This document shows, piece after piece, positions 1 through 6,081 of a stretch of 6,217 nt of DNA. The DNA comes from Candidatus Omnitrophota bacterium (lineage in GTDB: Bacteria > Omnitrophota > Gorgyraeia > Zapsychrales > Zapsychraceae): contig JAGQKQ010000108.1 of assembly GCA_020430005.1 (NCBI GenBank), forward strand, positions 1-6,217. Reading direction: 5' to 3'. The translations under genes and the position numbers were made by a program. Numbering within the stretch: the first letter of the stretch is position 1; every line of letters begins with the position of its first letter. The notes beneath the pieces were generated by a model, which saw nothing but the letters and a program-made list of their open reading frames with translations, had not been told where the DNA came from and did not search any database.

Positions 1-754
1 CCGCCTGCCCTTTCGCCTGCGGAATCACTTTATTGTAAGCTTCCCAGGCCTGATTAATAACCTTCTCCCGTTCCTGTTCGGCCGTGTTTACTTCATTAAA
101 CGATTTTGTGACAGGTGCCGGTGGAAGAACTTCCTGCAGTTCCACCTTATCGACATAAATACCGGTCTTATACGTATTCAATGCCGCTTGAAGCTTCTCC
201 TTCATTTCCTGATTCACTTCATTCTTTCTTGTCGTTAAGGCCTCCGACACAGAATGATCCCCCACTACCTGGCGCATAACCGATTCCGATAAATCCCGAA
301 CGGCTTGACGAACATTACGGACATTAAAAAGAAAATCCTGCGGATTATCGATTTTGAATTGGACAATCCAGGTGACATCCAGAACATTCAAATCTCCAGT
401 CAACATCAACGCTTCATCATCATAGTTTTTATTGGAATAGACCGTTCGGACCCCTGCCTTTTCGGTACGAAACCCAAACTCTTCTTTACGAACCAACCTA
501 ACCGGAACCTTGTCCAGCTTTTCAATATTAAACGGAAGTTTCCAATGTAACCCTGGATCCGTTGTACGCACATATTTGCCAAAACGGCGAATAACACCAA
601 CTTCTTCCTGATCAATGGAATAAAAACTGGTGGCGGCAATAAACAACAAGATTAAGATAAAACCAAAAAATGGAATAAACTTTCCTATACTTGAAAACTT
701 TTTTCCACCCTGACGGAAAAGCTCCTCGGGTGTATCCGGAATTTTAAAAGCCAT
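1..754 (-). CDS. hflK: HflK, SPFH/band-7 modulator of FtsH protease (partial, C-terminus off the left edge)
   Basis: The first 251 codons of an HflK-type protein are visible; the frame runs through the window edge without a stop. HflK pairs with HflC in a large inner-membrane complex that surrounds and modulates the FtsH protease, with its SPFH domain on the periplasmic side. Seen here: a short cytoplasmic N-terminus (MAFKIPDTPEELFRQGGKKF), one membrane anchor at about residues 25-43 (IPFFGFILILLFIAA), then the SPFH start (IDQEEVGVIRRFGKYVRTTDPGLHWKLPF, residues 47-75, described by its key GVIRRFGK and PGLHWKLP blocks). The HflK hallmark ALMLTGDLNVLDVTW lies at 115-129, followed by the helical part with EVLPPAPV near 208-215. 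The ATG at 752-754 is preceded by TAAGGAG, whose TAA is the stop codon of the upstream glycosyltransferase, 11 nt away, so the genes are co-transcribed and probably coupled. hflC would be expected just beyond position 1. HflK is distinguished from HflC and stomatin by the MLTGD block. Confidence 0.93.
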   Translation of the reverse strand, partial: MAFKIPDTPEELFRQGGKKFSSIGKFIPFFGFILILLFIAATSFYSIDQEEVGVIRRFGKYVRTTDPGLHWKLPFNIEKLDKVPVRLVRKEEFGFRTEKAGVRTVYSNKNYDDEALMLTGDLNVLDVTWIVQFKIDNPQDFLFNVRNVRQAVRDLSESVMRQVVGDHSVSEALTTRKNEVNQEMKEKLQAALNTYKTGIYVDKVELQEVLPPAPVTKSFNEVNTAEQEREKVINQAWEAYNKVIPQAKGQA

Positions 755-760
755 AACATT

Positions 761-767
761 TCTCCTT
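761..767 (-). promoter_or_regulatory. Ribosome binding site of hflK overlapping the upstream stop codon
   Basis: On the minus strand the sequence reads TAAGGAGAAATGTTATG. The AAGGAG core lies about 7 nt before the ATG, and its first bases are part of the TAA stop of the glycosyltransferase gene. A ribosome terminating on the upstream gene therefore sits directly on the hflK start signal. Confidence 0.75.
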
Positions 768-2436
768 ACTTATCATTACGTTGGAGTTTAATAATATATT
801 TTCCCCCGATATAGTCCAACTCTTCCATTGTATATGGACGCTCCCGTATGATACGCTCCAAATCTAACCGATCACCTTCTTTAACGACCGCATACGTCAC
901 CGGTTGACTTTCCAAGAAATCATAAACCTTGTAGTCAAAATCAAAAAACGGAATAGGATGCGGACTAAAAAATCCTTTACCGTTAATATCAATGACAGCC
1001 ATTTTTCGGTCAGTATAAAAGCGTACGCCGCGGACATAAAACTTACTTGCCAGAACAACCGTGTCCGACTGATCAATCTTTTTCAAAGACCGGCTGATAT
1101 CTATACAAGATACCCATGGTTCTGCATAAGGTTTGGCAAAAAACAACATCGACAATAAACCTACCGAAACACCGGCGTATGAAAAAATCATTTTAACATA
1201 TTGTTGTTTTTTATTAAAAACAAAAATCAAAACAGCGACCGTAAAGAGGATTGCCGCGTATAAATAAATCGGAAACAGATTTACAACGATGGACTTGTAA
1301 ATAATACCTGCTGTAATTCCCCCTACAGCCGCAACAAAAATTAAAACGATAAACGCGTACCCGCACAAAGTCAACGCCCTGGCCCGTTTAGTGTGTTCAA
1401 AATCTTTCAGAGCAGCATTGAGATAGTCGGCCAATAATAGGATGATCGTAAAAAAGGCGGGAAAAACATAACTCGCCAGTTTAGAATGCGCCGGCTGCGT
1501 AAAAAGATAAACACCGGCAATCCAGGACAACAGGAAAACCGTCTTGTCAAAATTGACAGCCTTTTCTTTAAACTGCCGATAAATCCGTTTAACCGCCGGA
1601 ATCCAGAAAAAACTCCATGGCAAAACACCGACAAACATTAACACGATATAGAAATACCAATTATCCAGGCGGGAATGTTCGGCATCGGTCAAACGGCGAA
1701 CATGAACATTGAGAAAATACTCATCAATAAACCACTGGCCATGATTCATATACATTAGAACATGCCATGGCACCGCAATAATGAGAAATCCCAAAAGCCC
1801 CCAGAGGCTTCCCTTCCGGGCCATAAATCCCAGATCTCTTTGGGTAATGAGAAAAATAAAAATAGTCGCTGCGGGAAAAACAACTCCTAAAAGCCCTTTA
1901 GTCATAACGGCCAGCGCAGAGAATACAAAACAGAAAAATAATCGCCGGTTAACGTACTTCTGATCATAATACGCCCAAACAAAAAATCCGAGAGAAATCG
2001 CGATCAGGACAGAAAAAATCATATCGGTTAAGACAGCCCGTGATAACGCCATGTAGATAAAACAACTTCCCATCATAAAGCCGGACAAGAACGCTGTCCG
2101 TTTCTGCCGGAACAATCCCCAGGCAATCCAGTACATGACACCTACTCCAAGCATACCGAAAAGAGCGGGAAAAAAACGGGCGACAAAAGGTGTTAGTCCG
2201 AAAAACTTAATCGCCAACGCAAATAACGCATAAGCCAGAATCGGTTTTTCAAATTGCGGTTCATCAAAAATCATGGGAGTCAGCCAGCTATTGTACTTCA
2301 CCATTTCTTTGGCTGTCTCAATATAAAAAACTTCGTCAGGATGCGTCAAACTGATGATGTGATTTCCAAACATCAACAGAAAAAAGGAAATCAGCACAAG
2401 AATACCGATTAGTTTTTTATGGGAATAGTGTTCCAC
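766..2436 (-). CDS. ArnT/PMT-like integral membrane glycosyltransferase (GT83-type)
   Basis: A 556-residue polytopic GT-C fold protein that should transfer a sugar from a polyprenyl-phosphate donor to an acceptor on the outer face of the inner membrane. Seen: a first membrane helix (about 9-30), then the periplasmic loop HPDEVFYIETAKEM (32-45), whose D34-E35 matches the catalytic acidic motif of the family. FEKPILAYA (62-70) matches the usual F-x-KP-x-x-x-Y/W block. Further signatures are LTDMIF (136-141), MTKGLLGVVFP (178-188), GVLPWSFF (270-277) and HSKLASYVFP (317-326). About ten or more hydrophobic helices run to about 435, followed by a soluble C-terminal domain (about 445-556). Length is typical of ArnT (about 550). 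The start is GTG, read as Met, at 2434-2436, with AGGAG 10 nt upstream; the next in-frame Met is residue 22, inside the first helix, so GTG is preferred. The gene overlaps the deacetylase by 28 nt. The family is clear; the sugar and acceptor (lipid A, glycan or protein) cannot be told from sequence. Confidence 0.88.
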   Translation of the reverse strand: MEHYSHKKLIGILVLISFFLLMFGNHIISLTHPDEVFYIETAKEMVKYNSWLTPMIFDEPQFEKPILAYALFALAIKFFGLTPFVARFFPALFGMLGVGVMYWIAWGLFRQKRTAFLSGFMMGSCFIYMALSRAVLTDMIFSVLIAISLGFFVWAYYDQKYVNRRLFFCFVFSALAVMTKGLLGVVFPAATIFIFLITQRDLGFMARKGSLWGLLGFLIIAVPWHVLMYMNHGQWFIDEYFLNVHVRRLTDAEHSRLDNWYFYIVLMFVGVLPWSFFWIPAVKRIYRQFKEKAVNFDKTVFLLSWIAGVYLFTQPAHSKLASYVFPAFFTIILLLADYLNAALKDFEHTKRARALTLCGYAFIVLIFVAAVGGITAGIIYKSIVVNLFPIYLYAAILFTVAVLIFVFNKKQQYVKMIFSYAGVSVGLLSMLFFAKPYAEPWVSCIDISRSLKKIDQSDTVVLASKFYVRGVRFYTDRKMAVIDINGKGFFSPHPIPFFDFDYKVYDFLESQPVTYAVVKEGDRLDLERIIRERPYTMEELDYIGGKYIIKLQRNDK

Positions 2437-3155
2437 TGCTTGCGTTCTCCTGTGAGTTCACCTACCGGGACAATCTGAAAACCGCGTTCTTTAAGTTTGC
2501 GCGCCAACAACGAAACAGCCTTAACGGTTTGCAGCCTGTTTCCTCCTTCACGCGCAAAAGCATGCCCGCTGTCGTGAAATAGTATAATGTCCCCGTTCTT
2601 GACGTTTTTAAGCAGGTAATTAACAACACGATGATGATTAAAGCGGACCCAATCCTTGGAATTTAAAGACCACAGGATTATATCATAGCCCATCGACTTT
2701 ATTTTTGCCTTTATGGTTTTTCTTAACCAGGCTTTGGGAGGACGGAACAATGTTGTGGTCACACCCGTTACTTTTTTGATCACATACTCCGTGTATTTCA
2801 GTTCTTGTTCAATTTCAGCCGGTGTGTAATATAACATGACACTATGGGCGTAACCATGACTGGCAACTTCATGTCCTTCTTCGGCCACACGACGGGCCAC
2901 ATCAGGGTATTTATTCACATGGTACCCGATCATAAAAAACGTCGCTTTGATTCCCGCTTTTTTTAATTCATCTAAAATTAAAGGTGTCCAAACCGGTGAA
3001 GGGCCGTCATCAAAGGTAAGCGCCACTTTCTTTTCACTTGTATCAACACGGTAAATCGTCTCCCGTCTTGTCAAAACCGCTTGATCAAAGAACACACAGA
3101 AAGTCCCCATAATCAGAAAGACACAAATAATGCTAAGTGCAAATATCAATATCAT
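2409..3155 (-). CDS. Membrane-anchored polysaccharide deacetylase, CE4/NodB domain
   Basis: A 248-residue metal-dependent N- (or O-) deacetylase of the CE4 family. An N-terminal hydrophobic segment (residues 2-23) is a signal anchor or uncleaved signal. The NodB domain follows at about 43-233. Motif 1 is TFDDGP (47-52) with catalytic base D49 and metal ligand D50. Motif 2 is SHGYAH with H100 and H104 as metal ligands. Motif 3 is FRPPKAW with R138. Motif 4 is NSKDW with D168-W169. Motif 5 is ILFHDSG with H194. All catalytic residues are present, so it should be active. The third motif carries Lys-Ala where many homologues have Tyr-Gly. There is no positive charge before the anchor but there are two Arg just after it (30-31), so the side of the membrane is uncertain. 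The ATG at 3153-3155 overlaps the TAA of the uracil-DNA glycosylase gene (TAATG) and has no clear Shine-Dalgarno, which suggests coupled re-initiation. The overlap with the next gene points to a shared sugar substrate, possibly a polyprenyl-linked N-acyl sugar; peptidoglycan or exopolysaccharide are alternatives. Confidence 0.93.
   Translation of the reverse strand: MILIFALSIICVFLIMGTFCVFFDQAVLTRRETIYRVDTSEKKVALTFDDGPSPVWTPLILDELKKAGIKATFFMIGYHVNKYPDVARRVAEEGHEVASHGYAHSVMLYYTPAEIEQELKYTEYVIKKVTGVTTTLFRPPKAWLRKTIKAKIKSMGYDIILWSLNSKDWVRFNHHRVVNYLLKNVKNGDIILFHDSGHAFAREGGNRLQTVKAVSLLARKLKERGFQIVPVGELTGERKQWNTIPIKN
2447..2451 (-). promoter_or_regulatory. Ribosome binding site supporting the GTG start of the glycosyltransferase
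   Basis: AGGAG on the minus strand lies 10 nt before the GTG at 2436, within the 3' end of the deacetylase coding sequence. It decides the non-ATG start, because no in-frame ATG precedes the first membrane helix. Confidence 0.6.
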
Positions 3156-3742
3156 TAATTGAGTAGAGTTTTAATAACTTGAAAATCGTTTAACAATTCA
3201 TTCATTTTTCCCGGATTATATGTGGCCACGGCCGGATGGTACAGCGGGATTATTTTCTTGGGACCGAAGGGCGTTTCCACATCCTGAACGATTCCTTTAA
3301 CGGCACTGATTTTTGTGAAGGGAATTTTGAATTTGTCAAAAATGTACGTTGTCGCGAAATTGCCTAATGTCCCGATAACTTGTGGATTAACTGTTTTAAT
3401 CTGAATATCCAGACTTCCAACGCAGGCCTGAATTTCAGCGGGCAGTGGATTGCGATTATTAGGCGGGCGGCACTTCAGGATATTACATAAGAAGATATCC
3501 TCCCTCGTTAACGCGATCGATTGCAAAAGTTTATCAAACACACTTCCCGCTCGTCCGACAAACGGCTTCCCCTGCAAATCTTCATTGCGCCCGGGAGCTT
3601 CTCCGATAAACATCACACTGGCATCCGGGCTTCCTTCTCCAGGGACAGTGTGTGTTCGTGTTTTATGAAGAGAACATCTTTGGCAGGCAGCGATTTTACG
3701 CCGCAATTTGTCTAACTCTTCCTGTTTTTCTAAAACAGTCAT
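3155..3742 (-). CDS. udg: Family 4 uracil-DNA glycosylase, [4Fe-4S] type
   Basis: A 195-residue DNA repair enzyme that removes uracil from DNA to start base-excision repair, in the cytoplasm. Four cysteines in the family 4 pattern should bind the iron-sulfur cluster: C20 and C23 (CQRC), C91 (LKCRPPNNR) and C107 (IQAC). Motif A is GEAPGRNED (47-55), which forms the uracil-binding pocket with E48. Motif B is the HPA block (H169-P170-A171) followed by YNP. GKPFVGRAG (58-66) is also typical. The length fits the family (about 190-220). The ATG at 3740-3742 has AAAGG 6 nt upstream. It sits 17 nt after gpmA and overlaps the deacetylase start by one base, so it is internal to an operon with no functional relation to its neighbours that I can see. 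Family 4 enzymes are common in thermophiles but also occur widely in mesophilic bacteria, so this alone does not indicate a thermophile. Confidence 0.95.
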   Translation of the reverse strand: MTVLEKQEELDKLRRKIAACQRCSLHKTRTHTVPGEGSPDASVMFIGEAPGRNEDLQGKPFVGRAGSVFDKLLQSIALTREDIFLCNILKCRPPNNRNPLPAEIQACVGSLDIQIKTVNPQVIGTLGNFATTYIFDKFKIPFTKISAVKGIVQDVETPFGPKKIIPLYHPAVATYNPGKMNELLNDFQVIKTLLN

Positions 3743-3759
3743 AAAACGCCTTTAAGGAT

Positions 3760-4509
3760 TTACTTCTTACCTTGATTGGCGACGGCATCCATCGCTTTAT
3801 TAATTGCTTCCTGGTCTCCGAGATAATAATGTTTTACAGGTTTGAGATTGGCATCCAATTCGTAAACAAGCGGCGTTCCCGTTGGAATATTCAATTTTAA
3901 GATCTCTTCTTCGGACATTCCATCTAAATATTTAACCAGCGCTCTCAGACTGTTCCCATGTGCCGCGATTAAAACTTTTTTTCCGGCCTTGATTTGAGGA
4001 ACAATTTCCTGCTCCCAATAAGGAACAACGCGATCCACGGTTACGGCCAGACTTTCTGTTAAAGGAATTTCCTTCTCCGTCAAATCCTGATATCGCGGAT
4101 CAAATTTTGGATTGCGCTCATCATCTTTTTCTAACTCAGGCGGACAGATATCGTAACTGCGGCGCCAAACTAGGACCTGTTCTTCACCATACTTCTCAGC
4201 CGTCTCGGATTTATTCAGCCCCTGCAAGGCTCCGTAATGACGTTCATTCAATTTCCAAGACCGTATAACAGGAATCCACATCAAATCCAGACCGTCTAAC
4301 GTAATCCATAAGGTTCGGATGGCTCTTTTTAAAACGGATGTAAAGGCCACATCAAAAGTGTACCCTTCGCTTTTTAAAACCTCGCCCGCCTTTTGCGCTT
4401 CCTGAACACCTTTTTCGGACAGATCCACATCGGTCCATCCCGTGAATTTATTTTCCTTATTCCACTGGCTTTCTCCATGGCGTATTAAGACCACTTTCGT
4501 TGTTTCCAT
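3760..4509 (-). CDS. gpmA: 2,3-bisphosphoglycerate-dependent phosphoglycerate mutase
   Basis: A 249-residue glycolytic and gluconeogenic enzyme that interconverts 3-phosphoglycerate and 2-phosphoglycerate in the cytosol through a phosphohistidine. The sequence closely follows E. coli GpmA from end to end. RHGESQWN (10-17) carries the phosphorylated H11. SVLKRAIRTLW (58-68), KLNERHYGALQGLNK (86-100, with E89), the WRR block (115-117) and AAHGNSLRALVKYLD (182-196, with H184) follow. All catalytic residues are in place. I start the gene at the second ATG (4507-4509) because AGAAAGG lies 8 nt before it and the protein then begins METTKVVLIRHGE, like its homologues. An in-frame ATG 18 nt further upstream would add six residues and would place the Shine-Dalgarno inside the gene. 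It is the first gene of the operon that continues through hflK, with an extended -10 promoter upstream. Only sequence drift outside the active site separates it from the proteobacterial enzymes. Confidence 0.98.
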   Translation of the reverse strand: METTKVVLIRHGESQWNKENKFTGWTDVDLSEKGVQEAQKAGEVLKSEGYTFDVAFTSVLKRAIRTLWITLDGLDLMWIPVIRSWKLNERHYGALQGLNKSETAEKYGEEQVLVWRRSYDICPPELEKDDERNPKFDPRYQDLTEKEIPLTESLAVTVDRVVPYWEQEIVPQIKAGKKVLIAAHGNSLRALVKYLDGMSEEEILKLNIPTGTPLVYELDANLKPVKHYYLGDQEAINKAMDAVANQGKK

Positions 4510-4517
4510 ACGACAAA

Positions 4518-4524
4518 CCTTTCT
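4518..4524 (-). promoter_or_regulatory. gpmA: Ribosome binding site that fixes the gpmA start
   Basis: AGAAAGG on the minus strand, with its AAAGG core 8 nt before the ATG at 4509. It lies downstream of the alternative ATG at 4525-4527, so the shorter gene model is favoured. Confidence 0.7.
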
Positions 4525-4527
4525 CAT

Positions 4528-4633
4528 AAATATTATCTTATAATAGATTTTGAATTGGTATCATTGTAACAAAGATTGTATTTTTTTGAACCAAAATCTC
4601 ACGATTTCTGCATGATTTGGAAATGGAGTAAAT
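4528..4633 (-). other. Intergenic region between the small-protein gene and gpmA
   Basis: About 105 nt of AT-rich sequence with no coding potential. It contains the candidate gpmA promoter and an imperfect inverted repeat at 4591-4620 (CCAAATC pairing with GATTTTGG, one bulge). The repeat is followed on the minus strand by an A-tract rather than a T-tract, so I do not call an intrinsic terminator. Transcripts of the small gene may read into gpmA. Confidence 0.5.
4563..4570 (-). promoter_or_regulatory. Candidate extended -10 promoter for the gpmA operon
   Basis: Minus-strand TGTTACAAT spans 4563-4571: -10 hexamer TACAAT at 4563-4568 preceded by a TG element one base upstream. No good -35 hexamer stands at 16-18 nt, which extended -10 promoters can tolerate. 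The same nine bases form the extended -10 of the strong promoter at 4900-4929. A start near 4556 would give a leader of roughly 45 nt before gpmA. AT-rich alternatives (TATTAT and GATAAT around 4532-4545) cannot be excluded. Confidence 0.45.
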
Positions 4634-4867
4634 TTAACTCTTGGCAGGCTTTGAGGAAGGTTTAGACTTCTTGGAAGAGGCATCCTTGGCCTTTTTAGGC
4701 ATATGATAGCGCATCCAGGCCTTGGAGAAACGCTCCAGCCAGTCCTCAGCAGCCTGTTCAAAGCCGATATCATATCCCAGCTTCTCACTTTCAATCCACT
4801 GATGACGGCCGATTTCTTCAACAACGCGCCGATCCCGTAATAGTTCTTTTTTCTCTTCTTGAGTCAT
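4634..4867 (-). CDS. Small conserved-looking protein of unknown function with Lys/Ser/Pro-rich tail
   Basis: A 77-residue soluble protein; I do not recognise a named family. Residues 1-52 form a charged, probably helical core with three Trp (24, 43, 51) and the motif RHQWIESEKLGYDIGFEQAA (21-40), followed by EDWLERFSKAW (41-51). Residues 57-77 are low-complexity and strongly basic (KKAK, KKSK, KPAK), like tails that contact nucleic acid. No signal peptide or membrane helix is present. The ATG at 4865-4867 is well supported by AAAGGAAG 7 nt upstream. The gene has its own promoter with a perfect TTGACA, so it may be highly expressed. It stands as a single-gene unit between two operons. The overlapping 87-codon frame at 4561-4824 is a shadow: it lacks a ribosome binding site and covers the gpmA promoter. 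A nucleic-acid-binding or stress role is only a guess. The gene call itself is fairly sure because of its promoter, ribosome binding site and protein-like composition. Confidence 0.8.
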   Translation of the reverse strand: MTQEEKKELLRDRRVVEEIGRHQWIESEKLGYDIGFEQAAEDWLERFSKAWMRYHMPKKAKDASSKKSKPSSKPAKS

Positions 4868-4874
4868 AATTACA

Positions 4875-4882
4875 CTTCCTTT
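4875..4882 (-). promoter_or_regulatory. Ribosome binding site of the small-protein gene
   Basis: AAAGGAAG on the minus strand, 7 nt before the ATG at 4867. It gives strong support that this short frame is translated. Confidence 0.75.
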
Positions 4883-4899
4883 GGAATAGAATATCTTCT

Positions 4900-4929
4900 A
4901 TTGTAACATCTAAACAAAAGGAATGTCAA
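4900..4929 (-). promoter_or_regulatory. Strong sigma70-type promoter of the small-protein gene
   Basis: On the minus strand: perfect -35 TTGACA at 4924-4929, an 18-nt spacer, and -10 TACAAT at 4900-4905 with an extended TG element (TGTTACAAT). The expected start is near 4893-4894, giving a leader of about 26 nt that ends in a good Shine-Dalgarno at 4875-4882. It begins about 20 nt after the stop codon of the secreted-protein gene, so the small gene is an independent transcription unit. Confidence 0.85.
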
Positions 4930-4950
4930 CCTGAGGGCAAAAAGAAATGA

Positions 4951-5715
4951 TTATTCATCCAGAGCGGCCCAGGAATAATCCTCAAGATTTTCACGCAAAG
5001 CGGATACCGAAGCCTCCAGAAACGACTGGCCAGGACGGACTTCGCCACGAAATTCGGAACCTTGAAAAGCATCGAGTTTACGCAGCAGCTTATCCCTCTG
5101 CTTTGTTGTCACACCTAAATAAATCAGCTCCCCATACTCGTCTTCTTTATTGCTAATCAGCACCTTGGCCACCAGATACGAGGCCTCCAGTAATTTTTTG
5201 GACGACTCTTTACGTTCCGCTGCCAACAGCTCTTGAAACTGCAAAAACTCCTCCTGATCGACAGACTCCTCCTCGTCCTCAAAAGACCGGTACAACTCAG
5301 TCAATCTTTTCCGCTCCTGATTATTCAACTTGATTTGCTCATTACACATATCAATAAACAAATCTGATGCCTTGAGCATCAATCCGTTAAACGGATCCTG
5401 GTGTTTCTTGAGAATATTTCTGGATACACGCAGATTCAAATTATCCAAAACGAGATTATCAATCATCTTGTTGATGCGCTCACGACCAGATGTTCCCGTC
5501 AAATGATCTTCCATTCGGACCTGCCGCGTTTTACTTAAGCGCAGGTAATTCAAACTCTCAATATAATCACTGACAAATTCATACTTATTCCCGTCCGGAT
5601 TATTCGTTTTAAACCTCTGTAAATCTTCATAATATAAAAAATGCTGAGCTTCCGCCCGTCCACAGAAAATAACGGCACAAACAAAGAAAACAAAGAATGA
5701 AGTTCTTAGACGCAT
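4951..5715 (-). CDS. Predicted secreted or periplasmic helical protein of unknown function
   Basis: A 254-residue protein that I cannot assign to a family. It has a classic Sec signal peptide: basic start MRLR, hydrophobic core FFVFFVCAVIFC, and an AEA site at 21-23 with likely cleavage before Q24. There is no lipobox cysteine at the cleavage site, so a soluble periplasmic or exported protein is expected. The mature part is rich in charged residues and predicted helix. It has an acidic stretch EDEEESVDQEE (146-156) between helical segments (about 112-145 and 157-190), and a C-terminal half with KQRDKLLRKLDAF (205-217). Only one Cys (124) remains after processing, so disulfides are unlikely. 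The ATG at 5713-5715 lies inside the last codons of the ArsC/Spx-like gene (10-nt overlap). The closest Shine-Dalgarno (AAAGGA, 5729-5734) is about 13 nt away, so translation is probably coupled. Its role may be in the envelope; nothing in the sequence shows an enzymatic motif. Confidence 0.85.
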   Translation of the reverse strand: MRLRTSFFVFFVCAVIFCGRAEAQHFLYYEDLQRFKTNNPDGNKYEFVSDYIESLNYLRLSKTRQVRMEDHLTGTSGRERINKMIDNLVLDNLNLRVSRNILKKHQDPFNGLMLKASDLFIDMCNEQIKLNNQERKRLTELYRSFEDEEESVDQEEFLQFQELLAAERKESSKKLLEASYLVAKVLISNKEDEYGELIYLGVTTKQRDKLLRKLDAFQGSEFRGEVRPGQSFLEASVSALRENLEDYSWAALDE

Positions 5716-6059
5716 AGTTGATTTATTATCCTTTCGTCGTAACCCACAAGATATTTGTCTCCCTTAACAACAATTGGTCGTTTAACCAGCTTTCCATGAC
5801 TGGCCAGTATTTCCAACAGCTCTGTCTGAGCTAATTTATCGACTTTTTCTTTCATATTCATCTCACGGTAAAGCTGGCCCGAGCGGTTAAACAACTGCTT
5901 TAGTGTGTATGTCCCGGATGCCAGAATTTTTTCCAGAAGAGCCTTGTCCGGAGGATTGTCAATAATACAGATTTCTTCAAAATCGGCCCCGTTCTGAAGA
6001 AGGGCTTTCTTTGTTTTTTGGCAGGTTGAACAGTTTTTGTAGGAATAGAATTGGATCAT
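5706..6059 (-). CDS. ArsC/Spx/MgsR-family thioredoxin-fold protein with CxxC (YusI/YffB-like)
   Basis: A 117-residue cytoplasmic protein of the arsenate reductase-like family. The N-terminal thioredoxin-fold strand leads into CSTCQKTKKAL, with C10-x-x-C13 as the redox pair. The middle has YTLKQLFNRSGQLYRE (51-66), and the end has the hallmark KRPIVV (R94-P95), then GDKYLVGYDE. The pattern resembles Bacillus YusI and the Spx/MgsR group. Length is typical (110-130). I start at the ATG (6057-6059), with GAGG at 6064-6067, four bases upstream; an immediately preceding TTG could serve instead and would add one residue. It is the first gene of a two-gene unit with the secreted protein, under the promoter at 6082-6110. 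The two-cysteine motif and lack of any ars genes argue for a thiol-redox or Spx-like role rather than proven arsenate reduction. The family call is firm; the exact function is open. Confidence 0.92.
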   Translation of the reverse strand: MIQFYSYKNCSTCQKTKKALLQNGADFEEICIIDNPPDKALLEKILASGTYTLKQLFNRSGQLYREMNMKEKVDKLAQTELLEILASHGKLVKRPIVVKGDKYLVGYDERIINQLCV

Positions 6060-6081
6060 CAAGCCTCATTTCGTGATTTAT

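Noticed and set aside
904..1158. Plus-strand open frame opposite the glycosyltransferase, and similar plus-strand frames at 305-550, 1781-1963, 3450-3715 and 4947-5156
   Set aside because: All lie antisense to genes with clear family motifs and have no protein-like features of their own.
3155..3742. The iron-sulfur uracil-DNA glycosylase as part of a phage or defence island
   Set aside because: It sits between housekeeping and envelope genes, with no phage, nuclease or toxin genes, and is a normal family 4 repair enzyme.
4510..4527. Upstream ATG adding six residues to GpmA
   Set aside because: The Shine-Dalgarno lies between the two ATGs, and homologues begin at the second one.
4591..4620. 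Imperfect inverted repeat (CCAAATC with GATTTTGG) after the small-protein gene, considered as a terminator
   Set aside because: The stem is short, AT-rich and bulged, and on the minus strand it is followed by an A-tract, not a T-tract.
4561..4824. 87-codon minus-strand frame overlapping the small-protein gene
   Set aside because: It has no ribosome binding site and lies over the better-supported 77-codon gene and the gpmA promoter.
5706..6059. Calling the CxxC protein an arsenate reductase (ArsC) in an arsenic-resistance locus
   Set aside because: There is no arsenic transporter, ArsR or other ars gene nearby, and the CxxC and YusI-like pattern fit the broader Spx/MgsR group.
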